Assembly (NCBI GenBank): GCA_040756415.1
Contig: JBFLYZ010000014.1
Span: forward strand, 1-64,000
Reading direction: 5' to 3'
DNA: 64,000 nt
From: JBFLYZ01 sp040756415
GTDB lineage: Bacteria > Bacteroidota > Bacteroidia > JADZBD01
Numbering within the stretch: position 1 is the stretch's first letter; each line of letters opens with the position of its first letter. The notes beneath the pieces are model-generated. The model did not search any database. It was not told the origin of the DNA and was given only the letters and a program-made list of their open reading frames with translations. Position numbers and translations under genes: made by a program. Positions 7,551 to 16,946 of the stretch are shown in pieces.

Positions 7551-10121
7551 TCAATTGTTTACTATCAGTTTTCTTGTGATCTTTATTTCGCCCTGGCGGA
7601 GCGATACAAAATATACCCCATCCGCAAGTAAGGAACAGTCGACCGGGATGCTGTTTCTTCCCGCTTCCGTCTTTATTGTTTTCATGCTTACCTGCCTGCC
7701 ATCGGCCGAGTAAATACTTATCGTGGCGGCCTTGCCCTTCACCGCGTCAAAGCTTAGCGTAAAATTCTCCCTGGCCGGGTTGGGATAAACGCTCAGGCTG
7801 TTCTCCAACTGCTGCTCTTCCAGCCCTGAAACGGGCGAGGTGATCTTAAAGTCCCATATGCCCCTACCATAGGTCGCAAACCGCACCGTGTTGGATGAAG
7901 GCACATATTCCACGCTCCAGTAGGTTTGATCGGGCGCGCCCAGGCCCTGCATATCGTACCAGGTGTTCTCTGCCGCCACGTATACGTAAGGGCCTACTTC
8001 GGTTGCCGCAAAAATGAGGCTGTCGTTATAATTGCCCGTCAGTTGGAACACATGCGTATTAGGCAGGCCGGTATTGATAGCCGTAAAGTTCTGGCCATGG
8101 TTGACGCTTCGGTAAACGGGCGAATTGGAATACCCGCTTCCGCCCACGTACACAAGACCCAGGGTGCTCTGGGAAGGATAGATCGTGGCTCCATAGAGGT
8201 AGTTCGCTCCCAGCCCGGTGACCGTGCTCATCGCCCAGGTTACACCGTAATCACTGCTGCGGAAAAAGCGGCCGTTATCGGTAAGCACGTACCAGTACAT
8301 GTCGTTGATAGGCGAGGAGGCGATGGCAGATATCTTCCCTCCTCCCGAGGCCGACTGGAAATTGAAAGGCATCTCGTAAGGCGTGATCACGCCTGCGTTC
8401 TCTACCAGTTGTATGATCTTCGATCCGGTGCTGTTCAGGTTGCCGCCAGCAAGGTAGCATACGTTGTTCACCTGGCGGTCGACCATGATGGGCGGTATCC
8501 AGAAGGGAATACTGGAATTGAAATTCCAGGTGGCGGTGGATGTGCCGGTCATTCCATTGGCGTAATAATCGGCAAAGCCCGGGTAGTTCATCCAGATGCT
8601 GTTGCCTCCGTCAGATGAGGAGATATGGCCGTAGTCACCGCTGATCACCTGATCGAATCCCAGCCCGGTCCCCGAATCGGTCTGGCAGCGCTGAAAACCC
8701 TGGTCCTGCGAGCCCGCGTAAATGTAATTGGCATCGTTCTTATTAGTATAAACCGAATAGTACTGGCTTACGTTGAGCCCGTTCAGCGAAATGTTCTGAA
8801 CGGTTTGCAGATTATTATAGGATGTATACAATCCGCCATCCGTTCCGATGAACAGGAACTCGTTCCCCTGCGCGTCAAGCAGCGAAGTAATGGAAGGCAG
8901 GTCGGCATGCAGGCGGTTGGGCACATTATTGTAATATTCCCACCAGTTGCTCACCGTGGTCCAGTTGTTCCCCCCGTCCGTACTGTAATGGCACTCGATG
9001 TCGCCAAAGTAGAGATTGTTGGGATCGGTGACCGAGCAACTAAAGCTGGTGGCGCCAAAGGGGCTCATGCCCAGCGCCACGGGGTTGTTCCAGCTCAGCC
9101 CGCCATCAACCGATTTATAAATGACCTGGTCTACGTACGCGTACAATACAAAATCGGCCGTATCGCGGTACCCGCATAGCAGGGTATATCCGCTGGAGGT
9201 AAGGGGCAGGTTGGAGATAAAGGAGATGGAATCGCTGACCCTGCCGATGTTAAAAAGCGAATCGTTCTGTACGAATGAAGGGTCAAAGGTCCCGTAACGG
9301 GGAGCCCAGATGTCGAAGAGGTCGGCATCGCCAAAAGAAGGCTCGTCATAGGCGGCAATGCGGCTAAAGCTGGCGCCCTTATCGGTCGATTTGTAAACAG
9401 AAGTAATGCCCCACCAGTTGTTGTAATCCCATTCGTATGCCAGCACGTACATGGTACGGAGCGAATCATCCAGGATGATCCCCCGCTTGATATAGCCCCA
9501 TGAAGCGAGATTGCTCAGTCCGGTTCCCGCCAGCCAGGTGATGCCGTCATCATCGGAATAATATACGTACCTGCCGCCCGCGGTGATGATGCGGGTGCCG
9601 CTTCCGTTCGGGATCACGCGTATCATTTTGATGTCGAACTTCAGCTTGTCGTTCAGCACAGCCCAGTTGCTGCCGTTCATGTCTCCTTTCCACACATTTC
9701 CCCCGTCACTGCCGCAATACACCGCCCCGGTGGCGGTATCCAGGTCGGCCACCCAGATGCGCCCCGCGCAGTTCACGCTGCCGCGCTCTTTCCACTCGCC
9801 AACCAGGTTGCCGTTGGCCAGGGTCTCCTGCGAGCATACCAGGGGAATGTGCCTGCTCCGGTACCGCTCAGCGTACTTCTGCTGCCGTGTTTCGGCATCC
9901 ATCTTTCTCCAATCCGTGCCAGGCGCGCACTTGTGCATGTACTCGTACCATTGCTCGAAGCGGTCGCGTTCCTCCTGCTCGTCCCCGCGTTCTTTTTCGC
10001 GCACCTGGGTATGGCCCGGCACGGGAAAATATTCTTTTCCGGCTTCAGGCTGCTCCCTGACCATCCACCCGATCGCGGTTACGAGGGCCAGGCAACCTAT
10101 ATAGAATAGCTTTTGATTCAT
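7551..10121 (-). CDS. Large secreted BNR/sortilin-like propeller protein with T9SS sorting domain, 856 aa
   Basis: N-terminal hydrophobic signal (MNQKLFYIGCLALVTAIGWM), then at least six Asp-box/BNR motifs (YYSDDDGITWLAG, YKSTDKGASFSRI, YKSVDGGLSWNNP, YSTDGGNNWTTV, FRSSDYGVTWAMS, YRSVNHGQNF) spread over about residues 150-740. These form one or two VPS10/exo-alpha-sialidase-like beta-propellers. A type A T9SS domain closes the protein (SLSVYPNPARENFTLSF ... LADGVYFVSLRQG). No sialidase catalytic set was identified, so a binding role is more likely than catalysis. The start lies 8 bases after the stop of a small repeat protein, so the two are probably one operon. Confidence 0.85.
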   Translation of the reverse strand: MNQKLFYIGCLALVTAIGWMVREQPEAGKEYFPVPGHTQVREKERGDEQEERDRFEQWYEYMHKCAPGTDWRKMDAETRQQKYAERYRSRHIPLVCSQETLANGNLVGEWKERGSVNCAGRIWVADLDTATGAVYCGSDGGNVWKGDMNGSNWAVLNDKLKFDIKMIRVIPNGSGTRIITAGGRYVYYSDDDGITWLAGTGLSNLASWGYIKRGIILDDSLRTMYVLAYEWDYNNWWGITSVYKSTDKGASFSRIAAYDEPSFGDADLFDIWAPRYGTFDPSFVQNDSLFNIGRVSDSISFISNLPLTSSGYTLLCGYRDTADFVLYAYVDQVIYKSVDGGLSWNNPVALGMSPFGATSFSCSVTDPNNLYFGDIECHYSTDGGNNWTTVSNWWEYYNNVPNRLHADLPSITSLLDAQGNEFLFIGTDGGLYTSYNNLQTVQNISLNGLNVSQYYSVYTNKNDANYIYAGSQDQGFQRCQTDSGTGLGFDQVISGDYGHISSSDGGNSIWMNYPGFADYYANGMTGTSTATWNFNSSIPFWIPPIMVDRQVNNVCYLAGGNLNSTGSKIIQLVENAGVITPYEMPFNFQSASGGGKISAIASSPINDMYWYVLTDNGRFFRSSDYGVTWAMSTVTGLGANYLYGATIYPSQSTLGLVYVGGSGYSNSPVYRSVNHGQNFTAINTGLPNTHVFQLTGNYNDSLIFAATEVGPYVYVAAENTWYDMQGLGAPDQTYWSVEYVPSSNTVRFATYGRGIWDFKITSPVSGLEEQQLENSLSVYPNPARENFTLSFDAVKGKAATISIYSADGRQVSMKTIKTEAGRNSIPVDCSLLADGVYFVSLRQGEIKITRKLIVNN

Positions 10122-10129
10122 GGCAGGGC

Positions 10130-10474
10130 TTACTTGTTCTTAACCGGTACGGCATCATAGATGCTGCTGCCGTTAACGGCCTGTATGTTCACCGGGATGC
10201 CGTTATAGCTTACCGAAGAGCCGCTCACTTCTTTGATGTTTACGGGCAGGTTGCCGTAGAAGCTGCTGCCGCCCACTTCTTTGAGATTGACAGGCAAAGC
10301 CCCATAAACAGAGCTACCGCCTATCTTCTGTATGTTCACGTTGATCTCGTCAGCCACCATCTTTTTGTCGGCCGCATGGGCCGGGCGTACCAGGCTCATG
10401 TTCTGCACGGCAATAACGGAAAGAGCGATAGCGATAATGGTCAGCACCACTTTGGTATAAATGTCGGTTTTCAT
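10130..10474 (-). CDS. Membrane-anchored protein with four 16-residue repeats, 114 aa
   Basis: I start it at the ATG at 10474; a longer frame to 10555 has no supporting feature and runs into the opposite gene. Residues 8-27 are a membrane or signal-anchor helix. Residues 45-109 hold four near-identical repeats of the pattern PVNIxxVxGSSxYxxx (period 16-17), predicted to alternate strand and turn and so to form a small solenoid or stacked hairpin. I do not recognise the family. It precedes the large T9SS propeller gene by 8 bases and could help its export or anchoring, which is inference. Confidence 0.72.
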   Translation of the reverse strand: MKTDIYTKVVLTIIAIALSVIAVQNMSLVRPAHAADKKMVADEINVNIQKIGGSSVYGALPVNLKEVGGSSFYGNLPVNIKEVSGSSVSYNGIPVNIQAVNGSSIYDAVPVKNK

Positions 10475-10497
10475 GTTCCGGATATGTTGGTTAAACT

Positions 10498-10505
10498 TAT
10501 TTTTG
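10498..10505 (+). promoter_or_regulatory. -7 promoter box for the TerB-DnaJ gene
   Basis: TATTTTTG matches the Bacteroidota -7 consensus TAnnTTTG and ends 16 bases before the ATG at 10522. No clear -33 TTTG is visible at the usual distance. Confidence 0.55.
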
Positions 10506-10521
10506 CAGGACAACCAAAGAT

Positions 10522-11256
10522 ATGGCAAAATTCGGAAAGTGGATAGGCGCCACACTGGGATGGGCCACCGGTGGGCCCATCGGAGCGCTGATCGGCTTCG
10601 CTATCGGGTCGGTATTCGATAACGCGGAGGTGACCGTGCAGCATGGGGCGGGAGGGACAGGCTCCCGCCAGACCACAGCGGCCGATTTCAGCGCGGCACT
10701 GCTGGTGTTGTCGGCCGCCATCATGAAGGCCGATGGAAAGGTGCTGCGCTCGGAGCTGGACTATGTAAAGCGTTTTTTCGCCCAGCAGTTCGGTGAGCGT
10801 CATGCCCAGGAGCAGATGCTGATGCTGCGCGAGCTGGTGAAGAAGGACATTCCTTTGCAGGAGGTATGCCACCAGATCAGGCAGCACATGAACCTCTCGG
10901 TGCGCCTGCAATTGCTCCATTACCTGTTCGGGATCGCGAAAGCTGACGGGCATGTGCATAAGCAGGAGGCGCAGATGATCGAGCAGATCGCGGGTTTCAT
11001 GCATATCTCCTCGGCCGACTTCCACTCGATCAGGGCCATGTATTTCCGGGATACCCATAGCGATTACGAGATCCTGGAGATCACGCCCCAGGCTACCGAT
11101 GAGGAGGTCAAGAAAGCGTACCGCAAAATGGCGGTGAAGTTCCATCCCGATAAAGTGAGCAGCCTGGGCGAGGAGATACAAAAGGCCGCAAAAGAAAAAT
11201 TCCAGAAGGTGCAGGAGGCCTACGAGAACATCAAGAAGGAAAGGGGCATGGCCTGA
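10522..11256 (+). CDS. TerB/DjlA-like DnaJ-domain co-chaperone, 244 aa
   Basis: Residues 1-32 are glycine-rich and hydrophobic (GKWIGATLGWATGGPIGALI), which suggests membrane association. Residues 55-165 form a TerB/DjlA domain with its two acidic pseudo-repeats (KADGKVLRSEL at 69-79 and KADGHVHKQEA at 140-150). Residues 180-244 are a C-terminal J domain with the essential HPD at 208-210. This order matches DjlA (membrane anchor, TerB, J), which stimulates DnaK ATPase at the membrane. The C-terminus is complete. The gene is divergent from the repeat-protein gene and stands alone. Confidence 0.9.
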   Translation: MAKFGKWIGATLGWATGGPIGALIGFAIGSVFDNAEVTVQHGAGGTGSRQTTAADFSAALLVLSAAIMKADGKVLRSELDYVKRFFAQQFGERHAQEQMLMLRELVKKDIPLQEVCHQIRQHMNLSVRLQLLHYLFGIAKADGHVHKQEAQMIEQIAGFMHISSADFHSIRAMYFRDTHSDYEILEITPQATDEEVKKAYRKMAVKFHPDKVSSLGEEIQKAAKEKFQKVQEAYENIKKERGMA

Positions 11257-11311
11257 GCTCCGCCAGCGGTTTTTCTGCTCCCCCTCCCTGGCGTGGTAGC
11301 CCATTTACCGT

Positions 11312-11319
11312 TATCTTTG
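11312..11319 (+). promoter_or_regulatory. -7 promoter box for uvrA
   Basis: TATCTTTG fits TAnnTTTG and ends 43 bases before the proposed uvrA start. No LexA-like operator was recognised beside it. Confidence 0.5.
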
Positions 11320-11362
11320 CCAGCCCGAATCGTACCCCTTCCGGTACTGGCGGGCAGGCTTT

Positions 11363-14197
11363 TTGAAAAAGGAAAAAAACATAGACCTGCTGGATGTGAA
11401 AAGCCACATCCTGATCAAGGGAGCCCGGCAGCATAACCTGAAGAACATCGATGTTGCCCTTCCCCGTAATCAGTTCGTGGTCATTACCGGGCTTTCGGGC
11501 TCCGGTAAGTCCTCGCTGGCATTCGATACCCTGTACGCTGAAGGGCAGCGCAGGTATGTAGAGAGTCTTTCGGCCTATGCGCGCCAGTTCCTGGGCCGCA
11601 TGAACAAGCCGGATGTGGACTATATACGCGGAATCTCACCGGCCGTAGCCATACAGCAGAAAGTGATCGCGCGAAATCCCCGCTCAACGGTCGGTACTTC
11701 TACCGAGATATACGATTACCTCAAACTGCTGTACGCGCGCATAGGCAAAACTTTTTCGCCCGTAAGCGGCAATATTGTGAAGCGCCATACCGTAAGCGAT
11801 GTGGCGGACCATATCAATTCCCTGCCTGATGGCACGCGCGTGATGGTGCTTTCCCCGCTGAAAAGCAAAGCGGACCGTTCGCTCCGGGAGCAGCTCAGCC
11901 TGCTGCAGCAGCAGGGATTTTCGCGTGTGAAAAGCGGCAGGGAGGTGTACAAGATCGAGGACCTGCTCGGGGATAAAAAAGCGCTGGCATCCGGAAAGGG
12001 CGCGGGATGGTATATAGTTATCGACCGTATTACGGTAAACCGCCAGGATGAAGATAACCTCAACCGCATTGCCGACAGCGTGCAGACGGCTTTCTATGAA
12101 GGAGAGGGCGACCTGACGATCGAGCCGGTGGATGATGGGGCTAAGCTGAAGCCAAGGGATTTCAGCAACCGCTTCGAGCTCGATGGCATGAGCTTCGAGG
12201 AGCCATCGGTGCATTTTTTCAGCTTCAACAATCCCCTGGGCGCATGCCGTACCTGCGAAGGTTTCGGCAGCGTGATCGGTATTGACGAGGACCTGGTCAT
12301 ACCGGATAAGTCCTTGTCGGTCTACGAAAACGCCATAGCGCCCTGGCGGGGAGAAGGCAGCATGAGCGAATGGAAGAACAACCTGCTGTTGTCAGCGCAC
12401 CTGTTCGATTTCCCGGTGCACCGGCCTTACAGCGAGCTGAGCAAAAAACAGCAGCGGCTGCTTTGGGAAGGCAATGCTTATTTCAGAGGGCTCAACGAGT
12501 TCTTCAGGTTCGTGGAGTCGCAGTCGTACAAGATACAGTACCGCGTGATGCTTTCGCGTTACCGGGGAAAGACCACCTGCCCGGATTGCAGGGGCACGCG
12601 CCTGCGCAAAGACGCTGCTTATGTTAAGGTGGCTGCGCGGTCGATCAGCGAAGTGGTGCTTATGCCCGTGAAGGAGGCCCTGGATTTTTTCCGGCACATC
12701 AAACTGGATAGGCATGAGGCGCAGGTAGCCAGGCGCCTGCTGGTGGAGATCACCAGCCGGCTGCAGTTCCTTTGCGATGTGGGCCTTGGTTACCTTACGC
12801 TGAACCGCCTGTCGAATACCCTCTCGGGCGGTGAGTCGCAGCGCATCAACCTGGCCACCGCGCTGGGCAGCTCGCTGGTGGGATCGATGTATATACTGGA
12901 TGAGCCGAGCATAGGCCTGCATCCCCGCGATACCCAGCGCCTCATCGGTGTGCTGCAGTCGTTGAAAAAGATCGGGAACACGGTGATCGTGGTGGAGCAC
13001 GATGAGGAGATCATGCGCGCGGCCGATAAGCTGATCGATATTGGCCCTATGGCCGGAACGCATGGCGGCAGGGTGGTGTTCGAAGGAGGGCACGATGAGC
13101 TGCTGGCCGAAAAGGAAAGCCTTACAGCGCTGTACCTTACCGGGCAGGAAAAGATTGAAGTGCCGGGGCAAAGGAGGAAATGGAAGAAGTACATTGAAGT
13201 GAAAGGCGCGCACGAGAACAACCTGAAGAACATCAACGTAAGGTTCCCGCTCAATACGCTCACGGTGGTAACGGGAGTGAGCGGCTCCGGAAAAACCTCG
13301 CTGGTCAAGCGCATCCTCTACCCGGCATTGAAAAAAATGTACGGTGGATTTGGCGAAATGACCGGCAAATTCTCCAGGCTGGACGGCCATACCGACCAGG
13401 TGGCTGCGGTGGAGTTCGTGGACCAGAACCCTATAGGAAAAAGCTCGCGCTCCAACCCGGTGACCTATATCAAGGCGTACGATGAGATACGCAACCTGTT
13501 CGCTGAGCAGCCGGTGGCCCGGCTGAGGAATTACAAGCCTTCGGCATTCTCTTTCAACGTAGACGGGGGGCGCTGCGAAGTGTGCGAGGGAGAAGGAGAG
13601 GTAACGATCGAAATGCAGTTCATGGCCGATGTTCACCTGCAGTGCGAGGCCTGCGGGGGCAAGCGTTTCAAGCAGGACGTGCTGGAAGTGCTTTACCGCG
13701 AAAAGAACATTGCGGATGTGCTGGCCATGACCGTAGATGACGCGATCGATTTTTTTTCAGGTGCGAACGGCAATATGGAGCGCAAGATCGTTTCCCGGCT
13801 CGAGACCCTTTCGGAGGTAGGGTTGGGGTATGTGCAACTGGGTCAAAGCTCCAGCACGCTGAGCGGGGGAGAGGCGCAGCGCATCAAGCTGGCGGCTTTT
13901 ATCGGCCTGGGGCAAAGCTCAACGCCCACCCTCTTTATTTTCGATGAGCCCACCACGGGGCTTCATTTCCACGATATCCGCAAGCTGCTGCAGGCCTTCA
14001 GCGCGCTGATAGCGCAGGGGCATTCGCTGGTGATCATCGAGCACAATACGGAGATCATCAAATGTGCCGACTGGGTGATCGACCTGGGGCCTGAAGGTGG
14101 CGATGAAGGGGGCCACGTGGTGTTCGAAGGGGTGCCCGAAGAGCTGGTGAAATGCCGGGAAAGCTATACCGGCCGGTTCCTGCGCGGCAAGCTTTAG
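11363..14197 (+). CDS. uvrA: Excinuclease ABC subunit UvrA
   Basis: 944 aa, normal for UvrA, the ATP-driven damage-recognition subunit of nucleotide excision repair. Two ABC modules are visible: Walker A GLSGSGKSS at 43-51 with the UvrA-specific AEGQRRYVESLSAYARQFLG, and a second Walker A GVSGSGKTS. There are two signatures (TLSGGESQRINLA and TLSGGEAQRIKLA) and the zinc motifs CPDCRGTRL and CEVCEGEGE/CEACGGKRF. The first zinc site keeps only its second CxxC (GACRTCEGFG); the usual first pair is replaced by FELDGMSFEE, as I believe is usual in Bacteroidota UvrA. The start is TTG at 11363; a GTG near 11393 is an alternative. Confidence 0.95.
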   Translation: MKKEKNIDLLDVKSHILIKGARQHNLKNIDVALPRNQFVVITGLSGSGKSSLAFDTLYAEGQRRYVESLSAYARQFLGRMNKPDVDYIRGISPAVAIQQKVIARNPRSTVGTSTEIYDYLKLLYARIGKTFSPVSGNIVKRHTVSDVADHINSLPDGTRVMVLSPLKSKADRSLREQLSLLQQQGFSRVKSGREVYKIEDLLGDKKALASGKGAGWYIVIDRITVNRQDEDNLNRIADSVQTAFYEGEGDLTIEPVDDGAKLKPRDFSNRFELDGMSFEEPSVHFFSFNNPLGACRTCEGFGSVIGIDEDLVIPDKSLSVYENAIAPWRGEGSMSEWKNNLLLSAHLFDFPVHRPYSELSKKQQRLLWEGNAYFRGLNEFFRFVESQSYKIQYRVMLSRYRGKTTCPDCRGTRLRKDAAYVKVAARSISEVVLMPVKEALDFFRHIKLDRHEAQVARRLLVEITSRLQFLCDVGLGYLTLNRLSNTLSGGESQRINLATALGSSLVGSMYILDEPSIGLHPRDTQRLIGVLQSLKKIGNTVIVVEHDEEIMRAADKLIDIGPMAGTHGGRVVFEGGHDELLAEKESLTALYLTGQEKIEVPGQRRKWKKYIEVKGAHENNLKNINVRFPLNTLTVVTGVSGSGKTSLVKRILYPALKKMYGGFGEMTGKFSRLDGHTDQVAAVEFVDQNPIGKSSRSNPVTYIKAYDEIRNLFAEQPVARLRNYKPSAFSFNVDGGRCEVCEGEGEVTIEMQFMADVHLQCEACGGKRFKQDVLEVLYREKNIADVLAMTVDDAIDFFSGANGNMERKIVSRLETLSEVGLGYVQLGQSSSTLSGGEAQRIKLAAFIGLGQSSTPTLFIFDEPTTGLHFHDIRKLLQAFSALIAQGHSLVIIEHNTEIIKCADWVIDLGPEGGDEGGHVVFEGVPEELVKCRESYTGRFLRGKL

Positions 14198-14775
14198 CCG
14201 TGGATATTCTCTTTCTTTCCGTAATTGGCGATCACCCTGGCCTCGTATTCCAGCCATTCCTTCCAGCGCTGGTCCACGTCCACCTCCTCTGAATATTTTT
14301 TCGCGAAACCGAGAAATACGGTGTAATGGTTCGCTTCAGAGATCATCAGGTCGCGGTAGAACGTTTTCAGCTCTTCATTTTTTATGTTCTCCGACAGCAC
14401 CCTGAAACGCTCGCAGCTACGCGCCTCGATCATGGCCGCGAAGAGCAGTCGCTCCACCAGCGCCACATTGCGCGAGACCCCTTTGCGCATGAACTTGTAC
14501 AGCTCGTTCACATAGTCGTCCTTCCGCTCTGGGCCCAGGGCTTTGCCCCGCGCCTTGATCTTTTCATGCACCATGGCAAAATGGCTCATTTCCTCCTGTG
14601 CGATGGCAATGAGCGTATCCACCATCTCGGTGCGCTCGGGGTTGGATACGATCAGCGATATGCAGTTGGTGGCTGCCTTTTGCTCGCACCAGGCGTGATC
14701 GGTCAGGATCTCATCGATGTTGCTCTCAACGATGTTCACCCACCGCGGGTCGGTTGGTAGTTTTAATCCCAGCAT
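14194..14775 (-). CDS. miaE: tRNA-(ms2io6A)-hydroxylase MiaE
   Basis: 193 aa, ferritin-like di-iron fold. Iron-ligand motifs are visible as EEMSH (E62, H65), EARSCERF and SEANHY. MiaE hydroxylates the isopentenyl side chain of ms2i6A37 in tRNAs reading UNN codons, using oxygen. It is the last gene of a usp-antiporter-miaE run, 27 bases after the antiporter stop. Its TAA and the TAG of uvrA overlap on opposite strands (TTAG at 14194-14197), so the two genes end in each other. Confidence 0.92.
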   Translation of the reverse strand: MLGLKLPTDPRWVNIVESNIDEILTDHAWCEQKAATNCISLIVSNPERTEMVDTLIAIAQEEMSHFAMVHEKIKARGKALGPERKDDYVNELYKFMRKGVSRNVALVERLLFAAMIEARSCERFRVLSENIKNEELKTFYRDLMISEANHYTVFLGFAKKYSEEVDVDQRWKEWLEYEARVIANYGKKENIHG

Positions 14776-14802
14776 ATGGACAGCAAATATCCGAATACCG
14801 CG

Positions 14803-16044
14803 CTAATCCGGGTTGGATTCGATGAATTTTTTCATCAGGGGACCGCTTATCAGAGAGGTGACCAGGGCCATGATCACCAGGGCCACGAACATACGCTCAT
14901 CGATCAGGCCCGCGTTGAGCGCCAGCGTGCCAAGTATGATCTCCATGGCGCCCCGTGCATTGAGGCCGAATCCCACCGCGATGGATTCGCGTTTCGACAG
15001 GCCGCCCATGTAGGCGCCCAGCGAGGCGCCAATCAGCTTGCAGACCACAGCGAGGAAGAGGACGATAGCAACCAGTTGCGGGTCGAAGTTCTGGATGAAG
15101 TTCACTTTGAGCCCAAGGGACACGAAAAAGAGCGGAGCGAATACGTTGGTCACGAACTGGTGGATGATCTCCCGCGCGCGCTCGTGCAGGTGCACCGAAT
15201 CCCCGAAGGCGATGCCCATGATGAAGGCTCCCAGTATGGCATGCAGCCCGATGTTCTCGGTAAACGCAGCGCTCAGGAAGCAGAGGCCGAAGGCCAGGGA
15301 AAGCACGCCACCGGGCCAGGAGAGCCTGGACTGCACCCAGGGCAGGGCGCGGTCGATGATGCGCCTGCCGATCAGCAGCATGAACAGCCCGAAGCCGAGT
15401 ATCATCCCGACCGAATACCATACGTTGGTGATCTCGCCTTCTTTACCCATCATGGAAAGCACGAGCGAGAAGAGCAGCCAGCCGGTGAGGTCATCGAAAA
15501 TGGCCGAAGCGATCACGATCTGCCCGACCCGGGTCTTATAGATGTTCAGGTCCATCAGGATCTTGGCGATAACGGGTATGGCCGAAATAGCCATGGCCGT
15601 TCCGAAAAAAATGGAATAGACCAGGTCGTTGCCCGGGGTGAGGTTGAACCAATGCGGGGCGAACCATACCGCGGCAAAGCCCAGCGCAAAGGGAATGATC
15701 ATGCTGGTAAAGCTCGTGTAGATCGCGGTTTTGCCCTGCTTGAGCATGATCTGCAATTGCACTTCCATGCCCGCGACAAACAACAGCATGATCACCGCCA
15801 GCGAAGTGATGCCGTCAAGCGCGATCTTGGCCGCCCCGGCAGAAGGGAAGAGCGATTTGAACAGCCCGGGGTCTATGCTGCCCAGCACGGTGGGGCCGAG
15901 CAGTATACCCACGATCAGCTCGCCCATCACGATGGGCAGTTTGAACTTTTTGCCCAGCTCCGAGATCAGCCGCGCCAGGATCAGCATGATGCCGATGGCG
16001 ATCAGCAGGGTGAGCAGGTCGTTATGGGAGAATTTCATGGGCAT
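14803..16044 (-). CDS. Cation:proton antiporter (CPA2 family), 413 aa
   Basis: About 12 membrane helices with no cytosolic TrkA domain. Family marks are GELIVGILLGPTVLG near the start, the ion-binding helix ASAIFDDLTGWLLFS with the Asp-Asp pair, and FIMGIAFGDSVHL. It exchanges Na+ or K+ for H+ across the inner membrane. The ATG lies one base after the stop of the Usp gene (TGACATG), so the two are translated from one mRNA; Usp may act as its soluble regulator. The ion specificity cannot be read from the sequence. Confidence 0.92.
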   Translation of the reverse strand: MPMKFSHNDLLTLLIAIGIMLILARLISELGKKFKLPIVMGELIVGILLGPTVLGSIDPGLFKSLFPSAGAAKIALDGITSLAVIMLLFVAGMEVQLQIMLKQGKTAIYTSFTSMIIPFALGFAAVWFAPHWFNLTPGNDLVYSIFFGTAMAISAIPVIAKILMDLNIYKTRVGQIVIASAIFDDLTGWLLFSLVLSMMGKEGEITNVWYSVGMILGFGLFMLLIGRRIIDRALPWVQSRLSWPGGVLSLAFGLCFLSAAFTENIGLHAILGAFIMGIAFGDSVHLHERAREIIHQFVTNVFAPLFFVSLGLKVNFIQNFDPQLVAIVLFLAVVCKLIGASLGAYMGGLSKRESIAVGFGLNARGAMEIILGTLALNAGLIDERMFVALVIMALVTSLISGPLMKKFIESNPD

Positions 16045-16045
16045 G

Positions 16046-16927
16046 TCATACGCGCGAGTGAACGATCAGTACGTTACAGGGCAGGTCGGCAAGTATGTAT
16101 TCTATGTCATGCGTGAAGATCCTGTCGAGGAGGGTGAGGTTGGTATCGGGCGAGTTGATGACCAGCAGGTCGGCCTTTTTATCGCGCGCGTATTTGCTGA
16201 TGGCGTAGCCCGGCTTGCCCTTGATGGTCTTTTCCGTGATCTTTACCTTGTCGGTCTTGCATTGCTCGATCACCGAATGCAGCTTTTCTTCTTCTTCGGC
16301 CGAAAGACTTTTCTTCAGCTCCTTGGCCTCGGGGGCCGTGCTTTCATCCGCAATGGTCATGGCCAGGGCGGGGGTATGCACCTCCTTAACCACCGTGATC
16401 TCCCTGATGTCGTAGCTCTCAGCGAAATAGAGAGCGGTGTTGATGGTGTGTATGGTCTTGGGATTTTCGACACCGTTTACGATGATCTTCCTGGGTTTGC
16501 TGGCATTGACATGCGGTGTAGTGAGCAGCAGTACCGAGCATTTCGCCTTCCGGCTGATGCTGCGGGCCAGGGATCCGATGTAGAAGGTCAGCAGGTTCTC
16601 TTTTTGCAGAGCGCCAATAATCAGCAGGTCCACAATATTGAGCTTGCATATCTTGAGTATGCTGTCAGCGGGAGTCCCCTGCGTCCAGATCACGCGAACG
16701 CTTTCGGGGCTGATGCCGAGCTTATCCATCATCTTCTGCAGCTTTTCTTCCTTGTTGGCCGTTTTAGCTCCCACATGAATGAGGATGAGCGAAGCGTCAA
16801 GCACGAAGGCCAGGCGCCTGGCCTCCGCCAGCACCGCTTCCAGGCGCGGAGAAAAGGCAATGGCCACGGCAATGGTTTCAAATGGATAGGAAGGACGCTT
16901 TTTGAGCTTAGCCAGGTTGAAGGTCAT
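16046..16927 (-). CDS. Tandem universal stress protein (two UspA domains), 293 aa
   Basis: Two Usp folds in one chain. The first (about 16-137) has VAIAFSPRLEAVLAEARRLA, a GTPADSILK and the end motif LLIIGALQKENLLTFYIGSL / CSVLLLTT. The second (about 145-293) runs to KADLLVINSPDTNLTLLD and LPCNVLIVHSR. The ATP-binding G-2x-G-9x-G(S/T) motif is only partly kept in domain 1 (GALQ...GSLARS) and seems lost in domain 2. Usp proteins often sit beside antiporters in Bacteroidota and probably modulate them during stress. Confidence 0.88.
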   Translation of the reverse strand: MTFNLAKLKKRPSYPFETIAVAIAFSPRLEAVLAEARRLAFVLDASLILIHVGAKTANKEEKLQKMMDKLGISPESVRVIWTQGTPADSILKICKLNIVDLLIIGALQKENLLTFYIGSLARSISRKAKCSVLLLTTPHVNASKPRKIIVNGVENPKTIHTINTALYFAESYDIREITVVKEVHTPALAMTIADESTAPEAKELKKSLSAEEEEKLHSVIEQCKTDKVKITEKTIKGKPGYAISKYARDKKADLLVINSPDTNLTLLDRIFTHDIEYILADLPCNVLIVHSRV

Positions 16928-16946
16928 GGTCGGATTTGTTGATAAA

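Noticed and set aside
12392..13636. 414-codon minus-strand frame inside uvrA
   Set aside because: Shadow of uvrA, caused by GC-rich third positions.
14776..16116. Long plus-strand frame (446 codons) opposite the antiporter gene
   Set aside because: It is the antisense shadow of a clear CPA2 antiporter, rich in His, Gln, Asp and Arg with no hydrophobic core or domain.
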